A stretch of 64,000 nt of DNA from Cynocephalus volans (Eukaryota > Chordata > Mammalia > Dermoptera > Cynocephalidae), in assembly GCF_027409185.1 (NCBI RefSeq), contig NC_084466.1, forward strand, positions 69,546,501 through 69,610,500, written 5' to 3'. The stretch's first letter is position 1. The number at the start of each line of letters is the position of its first letter. Under the pieces are notes generated by a model, which was given only the letters and a program-made list of their open reading frames with translations, searched no databases and was not told where the DNA came from. Below, in pieces: positions 59,691-64,000 of this stretch. Made by a program: the position numbers and the translations under genes.

Positions 59691-61050
59691 TTTAAACCTC
59701 CAGTGCTTAATAGACAGACAATAAGAGGAAACATGAATTTCTATATCCTGCTTCCGAATATGACAAGATCATCAGAAAGAGAATTAGCTTTAATTCTTAC
59801 TTTCCTTTACCCTTGCTACCTTCTCCTGAGATCACTGGGGGTTTTCATTCCATACAACTGCTTTGTAATCTTAACTATGTAGACTTTCCCATGCTTTTTA
59901 ATTTTGATTTGGTGTGGCCAACACTTACAAAAAAAAAATCTTAGATTTTATTTCACTGGGATAAAACCTTTAGGAATACTTTCAGATAAATTCATGAATG
60001 GTAAACTGAATCCTTCATTGCATATTTGAAAATGTCTTTATTCTGCCCTTGAACTTGAATGATAGCTTGGGCATAGAATTCTAGGCCCACCATTCACTTT
60101 TCTTACATTTTGAAGCATTTCATACAACTGGTCTGGCCCCCAGATGTTTTGCACTTGTACCCAGAGATGGGACTAGTCCAGCTGCTACTACTATCTGCTG
60201 TTAAAGTCTGTGAGCTCTACCACACCCTTCAATGTTAAACATTCCTTTATGTGTCTTGCTTAAGAAAGCTTTCCCTAAGGATAAAAACACATTTTACATT
60301 TCCTTTAACATACTTACTTAAATTTAACTATCCTACCTAACTTGCAATTTATTTTTGCAACTGGTGTGAAGCAAGGATTGAAATTTCTTTTTCCCAAAAT
60401 GTATAGCTAAATGACTCATAGCCATTCTTTCCCTATTTTGAAATGTAGTATTTATTATTTACTAAATTCCCATGCAGTCATAATTAATATTATATTGACC
60501 TATATCAATGAAAAGTTCCCCAAGATTTAGTTCAAGTTGCAGTCATACATGAGGTAAAGTGCTATTTATATCTAACAGAGCAAAGCAAATCCCACAAAAT
60601 AACTTGACACATACACACACACATTTATGTATGGTATGTTCAATATACAGGAAAAAAATGGAAGGTTATCATACTAATATTGCATCTAAGAAGGTAATGG
60701 TTAGAGTAGAACTTTAGCTTTATCTGTATTTGGATTTAACCACAAGAATGTATTTGGATGATATACAACTGATAGGCTGTAGAAAACCCAGGTAGGAGTC
60801 TCTCTGCTTTTTCCTGGGTAGCTCTACTTCACTGTTCTCTCCATTGATTCTTTGCTTCTCAACCCTCATAGGTGGTCATCCAGTGCCTCCTATTTACATA
60901 CTATAGGTATAACTACATAGAAAAGACTCTAAGTCCTGATTCCAGATTCCTATGGAACGGTCTGTGGCATGTCCAGCTTAAGTCAGGTGCCTGATCCTGG
61001 CAAATCAAGCAGGGGAGCAGCAGATAACATGTTACAAAATTAGAGGGAAT
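59691..61050. other. Intergenic, possible continuation of old L1, otherwise nothing
   Basis: 59940-60130 (AATCCTTCATTGCATATTTG, AAATGTCTTTATTCTGCCCT, TGAATGATAGCTTGGGCATA) recalls the L1 ORF1/intergenic stretch near 45.25 kb in reverse. No gene was seen. Confidence 0.4.
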
Positions 61051-61059
61051 TATCTCCAT

Positions 61060-61190
61060 TTTACCTTTCAGAGAAGATTCTTTTAAGTAACTTCTCCAAG
61101 GTCACACAACTTTTAAGGAAAGGGAAGGAGGAGCTCGAGATTATAGAACACAGGTCTGTTGAACACTATTGCACTGTTTCATGTCCCTGT
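61060..61190 (-). mobile_element. MIR SINE fragment
   Basis: TTATCTCCATTTTACCTTTC, AGTAACTTCTCCAAGGTCAC, ATAGAACACAGGTCTGTTGA. Confidence 0.6.
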
Positions 61191-61444
61191 ATATTCAGCC
61201 TGGAACAAACCTGATAGCTGTTCTTAAGCATCAGAAAAGGAGTTAGACCTTTGACTGTAAATGTTAGAACCAGGACCATTCAGAGACAGATTTTCCCTCA
61301 GTTAAGGGAAGGAGGAAAAACACTCTAAGAAACTTGTCCAAACATAAAAGTTTCTATCTTGAGTTCTCTTTCATTGAGGTATTTCAAGCTATGCTATATA
61401 AACAAATGAACCGTGTGATATGGGTATTTAAAAAGCAAAGAGTT

Positions 61445-61555
61445 GGGCTGACTGGTTAGCTCACTTGGCTAGAGTGTGGTGCTGATAACCAAGGTCAGGG
61501 ATTCAGATCCCCTTACCGGCCAGTGGCCAAAAACCCAAAAACATAAAAATAAAAA
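61445..61555 (+). mobile_element. tRNA-Ile-derived SINE (CYN-like monomer)
   Basis: GGGCTGACTGGTTAGCTCAC, TTGGCTAGAGTGTGGTGCTG, GATCCCCTTACCGGCCAGTG and an A-rich tail. No clear target duplication. Confidence 0.9.
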
Positions 61556-61722
61556 AAGGCGAGTATATGACAGCTTGAACTTTATTTCAAAATGGCTTCT
61601 TTGGGGTTGTTCATACAAAGCATGGCAAAAAAACCAAGCTAAAGAAATAGTTATTGTTTCTGTTAAAGTGAAAAAAAAAAAAATCAGGCAAATTTTTAGA
61701 TAAGAAGATTGATGATCATTTT

Positions 61723-61898
61723 AAAAAAATTATTTATTTAAAAAGATGACCAGTAAGGGGATCATAACCCTCGACTTGGTGTTGTCAGCACCACACTCTC
61801 CCAAGTGAGCTAACTGGCCATCCCTATACAGGGATCCGAACCCGTGGCCTTGGTGTTATCAGCACCACACTCTCCCAAGTGAGCCATGGGCTGGCCCT
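61723..61898 (-). mobile_element. tRNA-derived SINE, two-unit form
   Basis: Two related units in reverse, each with CAGCACCACACTCTCCCAAG, joined by CCATCCCTATACAGGGATCC. An exact 16-bp duplication GATTGATGATCATTTT lies at 61707-61722 and 61899-61914. Confidence 0.93.
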
Positions 61899-62069
61899 GA
61901 TTGATGATCATTTTCGAAAAGGAAATACACCATTAAAAATACACTTGAGTGTCAAAAACCTCAAGTCAAATCTTACTGCAATGAATTTCAAAGGCAAAGT
62001 TCAAATTCACTCACTGTGGTTACTTTTCTTAAAATATTTGTTGAAATAAATGTCATTGGAACACCATTA

Positions 62070-62650
62070 TACAGATATTTTTATTGTATACATGTTAGGT
62101 ATGCAGTTAAAAAAGAATTAAAACCCTACTCTTTAGAATGTAAGACAATAAATAGAACAAAAATATTATACAAATGAAATAAACATAAATAAGACTAAGT
62201 GATCTGCAACCTTACTCATATTACATAGTTTTTAAAAAATTGTTACTATTCTGTTTAAAGGCAGGGAAGTATATCAGAAAATTTTAAAACATGTCAATGC
62301 AAAAATACAAATTTTAACTAGAACACCTTATTTTCTTATAATGCATCATTATGCACTTATATTTAGTAAAGTGAACAAGCTAACATGACGAAACCTGTTT
62401 ATATTCAAGGAACAAAGTAAATTAGCTGACAAAACTTACCTATCCTAAAGAAAAACAGTCTGTTGAGATTGACTTGGTAGGATCAGCTTTCTGATGCATA
62501 GAAGGGCAACTCCCACTGTTAACATGAACGTTAATAAAGTAGCTCCATGAATGCTTAGGTACTTGGCCAACTCCCAACCTTAGGGAAATACAAAGCCACA
62601 GAAAACAAAACACCCCAGGACTAACAAAAACCCCATTCCTTATCAGAGCT
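62070..62650 (-). other. CKAP2: CKAP2 3'UTR (probable)
   Basis: AT-rich sequence downstream of the CKAP2 stop. An AATAAA on the minus strand at 62091-62086 is a suitable poly(A) signal. Another AATAAA overlaps the stop codon itself and is probably not used. Confidence 0.55.
62086..62091 (-). terminator. CKAP2: Candidate CKAP2 poly(A) signal
   Basis: AATAAA on the minus strand about 560 nt after the stop codon. Confidence 0.45.
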
Positions 62651-62906
62651 TTATTTCTCTTCTGTTGTTTCAGTCTCAGAGTACATCCTGCACAGTGCTG
62701 TATTAGGGCGGCATACAAAAGCATCCATTTCACCCCCCAACTCTGTTAACTGTTCCAGTGAAGACACACAAGGATAATGGTCTTTTAACATATCTGGCAG
62801 TTGAGAAGTCTTCTCTTGAAGACGTTGAGAACGTCTCACTGGTGTTAGAAACTTCAGCTCTTTAAACGCAGCATTTCTTTCGTCAAATTGCATCTTCTTT
62901 TTCAAA
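62651..62906 (-). CDS. CKAP2: CKAP2 last coding exon
   Basis: Acceptor tttttag at 62907-62908, TAA at 62653-62651. It carries the conserved VRRSQRLQEK and HYPCVSSLEQL motifs. Confidence 0.95.
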
Positions 62907-63675
62907 CTAAAAAAACACAAAATTATTCCCAGAGTTCAAAAACATGTTAATATTTTTACTTTGTACTTTTGTGCTGTTTGTCATACTATAATTTGTACAT
63001 CACAACCATATGATTGCTTGTTTTATAGAAAGGGAGATACCGCAAGCTCCTTGAAGTACTAACTTATTCTCTTCTCATTTGTTGTTACAACTTGTGTGTA
63101 CACAGTAGATACTTAAGTATCTGTAGAATCAGCTAATTCCTCAATGCTAAAACCTACTATAACAATACAACGTATTAATATTGCAGAGATTAAAGTAAAA
63201 TGATATGTTTTGTTTCAAAATGGCAATACGTAGGGATAAGCAAAGTAAACCACATTATTTAAAAGGTGAAATGTCCCAATGATATTCCATTTGTTTGAAA
63301 TCTTTTCTATACTAACAAGTGGTGGTTCTAATCTGAAGCTATCTTAAAGATTTTTAAATGCTGTATTTATTATCTCAAAGCATGAAAACAAAACACAGCA
63401 CATTACACTTTAAGTTTACCTTTGCAAGTATGGTGTAGTAGATACATTAAATTTAATCAGGCAACCGGCTCTAGTTTCTGTATTGGGGGTTTTAGCATCA
63501 CTGGTTGTATCTTTCGTTTTGTTGTCTTGCTCTTTTTCACAATCTTGAAATACAACATTTCTATGATATTTTTTCTCCATTTCTGGTTTTCCTGTCTCTA
63601 GACTAACACCTGTATCTTCATTGTTGTCTTCTTGGATTTTTTCCTTGGTTGCACAAGCCTCCTTGATATTTTCTC
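62651..63675 (-). CDS. CKAP2: CKAP2, cytoskeleton-associated protein 2, last two coding exons
   Basis: Two minus-strand exons, 63675-63420 (256 nt) and 62906 to the stop at 62651 (256 nt), join in phase across AAAG|gtaaac and ttttag|T. The encoded C-terminus includes YLQSLKKKMQFDERNAAFKE, LKFLTPVRRSQRLQEKTSQL, PDMLKDHYPCVSSLEQLTEL and ends ETTEEK. This is the conserved CKAP2/CKAP2L C-terminal domain; the wording matches CKAP2, a microtubule-nucleating and stabilising spindle protein that is high in mitotic cells (family knowledge). The upstream exon is charged and low-complexity, as expected for the CKAP2 middle region. The gene continues beyond the right edge. Its 3' end is about 8 kb upstream of the NEK3 promoter, on the same strand. 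Confidence 0.93.
63420..63675 (-). CDS. CKAP2: CKAP2 penultimate coding exon
   Basis: Acceptor ttctgtag at 63676-63677, donor AAAG|gtaaac. It has no internal ATG-led frame but is open throughout (ENIKEACATKEKIQEDNNED..., ending FNVSTTPYLQ). Confidence 0.9.
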
Positions 63676-64000
63676 CTACAGAAAATACATTTACAGATTA
63701 AGCTTTTGGCCAAATTTTAAGAACAAAATCAGAAGATATTAAAGTTATTCCTAGTGGACCAAATTTTCAAAATAAAAGAACCAAACTACCATTTCCTAAC
63801 CATTACTTTTCCTAAGCAAATACTGCTGTCAACTATTTAACAAATATTTACTATCTCTTATGTGTCACAGATTACAGATACAAAGAATGAAATCATTCCT
63901 GTCCTTCAAAAAGTTTACATTCCATGGAAGACACACTTGAAAATAATTATATAATGAGATAAATGCTATAAATGAAGTAAGAACAAAGGGTTATTGAAAC
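63676..64000. other. CKAP2 intron
   Basis: AT-rich sequence with an old repeat piece near 63830-63960 (CTATCTCTTATGTGTCACAG, TTACATTCCATGGAAGACAC). No further exon. Confidence 0.5.

Overview
The window is vertebrate, specifically placental-mammal, nuclear DNA: spliced genes with GT-AG introns, CpG-rich promoters, and a dense layer of L1, L2, MIR, MaLR/MLT1 LTRs, Tigger and hAT remnants. The youngest repeats are SINEs built on a tRNA-Ile-like head (a GGTTAGCTCAGTTGGTTAGAG-type 5' end), as monomers and dimers with A tails. I saw no 7SL-derived Alu or B1 elements. This best fits a colugo (Dermoptera, whose CYN SINEs are tRNA-Ile derived). The species call is an inference and rests on the SINEs alone.

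Three protein genes lie head-to-tail on the minus strand. Right to left, in transcription order, they are: the 3' end of CKAP2 (last two coding exons, 63675-62651, with 3'UTR to about 62070); complete NEK3 (CpG-island promoter near 53.5-54.0 kb, start codon at 50578, fifteen coding exons, stop at 23956); and the 5' end of NEK5 (CpG promoter near 19.7-20.3 kb, start codon at 18628, first two coding exons, the rest beyond position 1). The NEK3 exons join in frame to 505 codons plus stop, with every splice site canonical, so the gene looks functional. NEK3 and NEK5 are adjacent paralogous NIMA-related kinases with almost the same 5' exon layout. CKAP2 is a mitotic spindle/microtubule-associated protein.

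Region by region: 1-4.6 kb is a decayed minus-strand L1 whose 3' end lies outside the window. 4.7-6.5 kb is a stack of LTRs nested in each other, followed by an 80-bp palindromic MITE. 6.6-18.5 kb is NEK5 intron with L2, L1, MIR and LTR fragments and one small exon. 18.5-20.5 kb holds the NEK5 first coding exon and promoter. 20.5-23.2 kb is a short intergenic gap with one SINE. 23.2-54 kb is NEK3; its introns carry six of the nine SINEs or SINE insertions, a Tigger element, an RPL22 processed pseudogene, a chimeric L1-derived retroposon, and a near-complete 6.6-kb L1 in the same orientation as the gene. 54-62 kb is intergenic, mostly LTRs and ancient repeats. 62-64 kb is CKAP2.

Nothing here is prokaryotic: no operons, CRISPR arrays or phage. 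The points most worth a second look are the chimeric L1 retroposon at 36.4-37.0 kb, the ~100-bp tandem monomers in both L1 5'UTRs, the TA-flanked palindromic MITE present twice, the sense-oriented full-length L1 next to a NEK3 kinase exon, and an open plus-strand exon-like ORF in the NEK5 CpG island.
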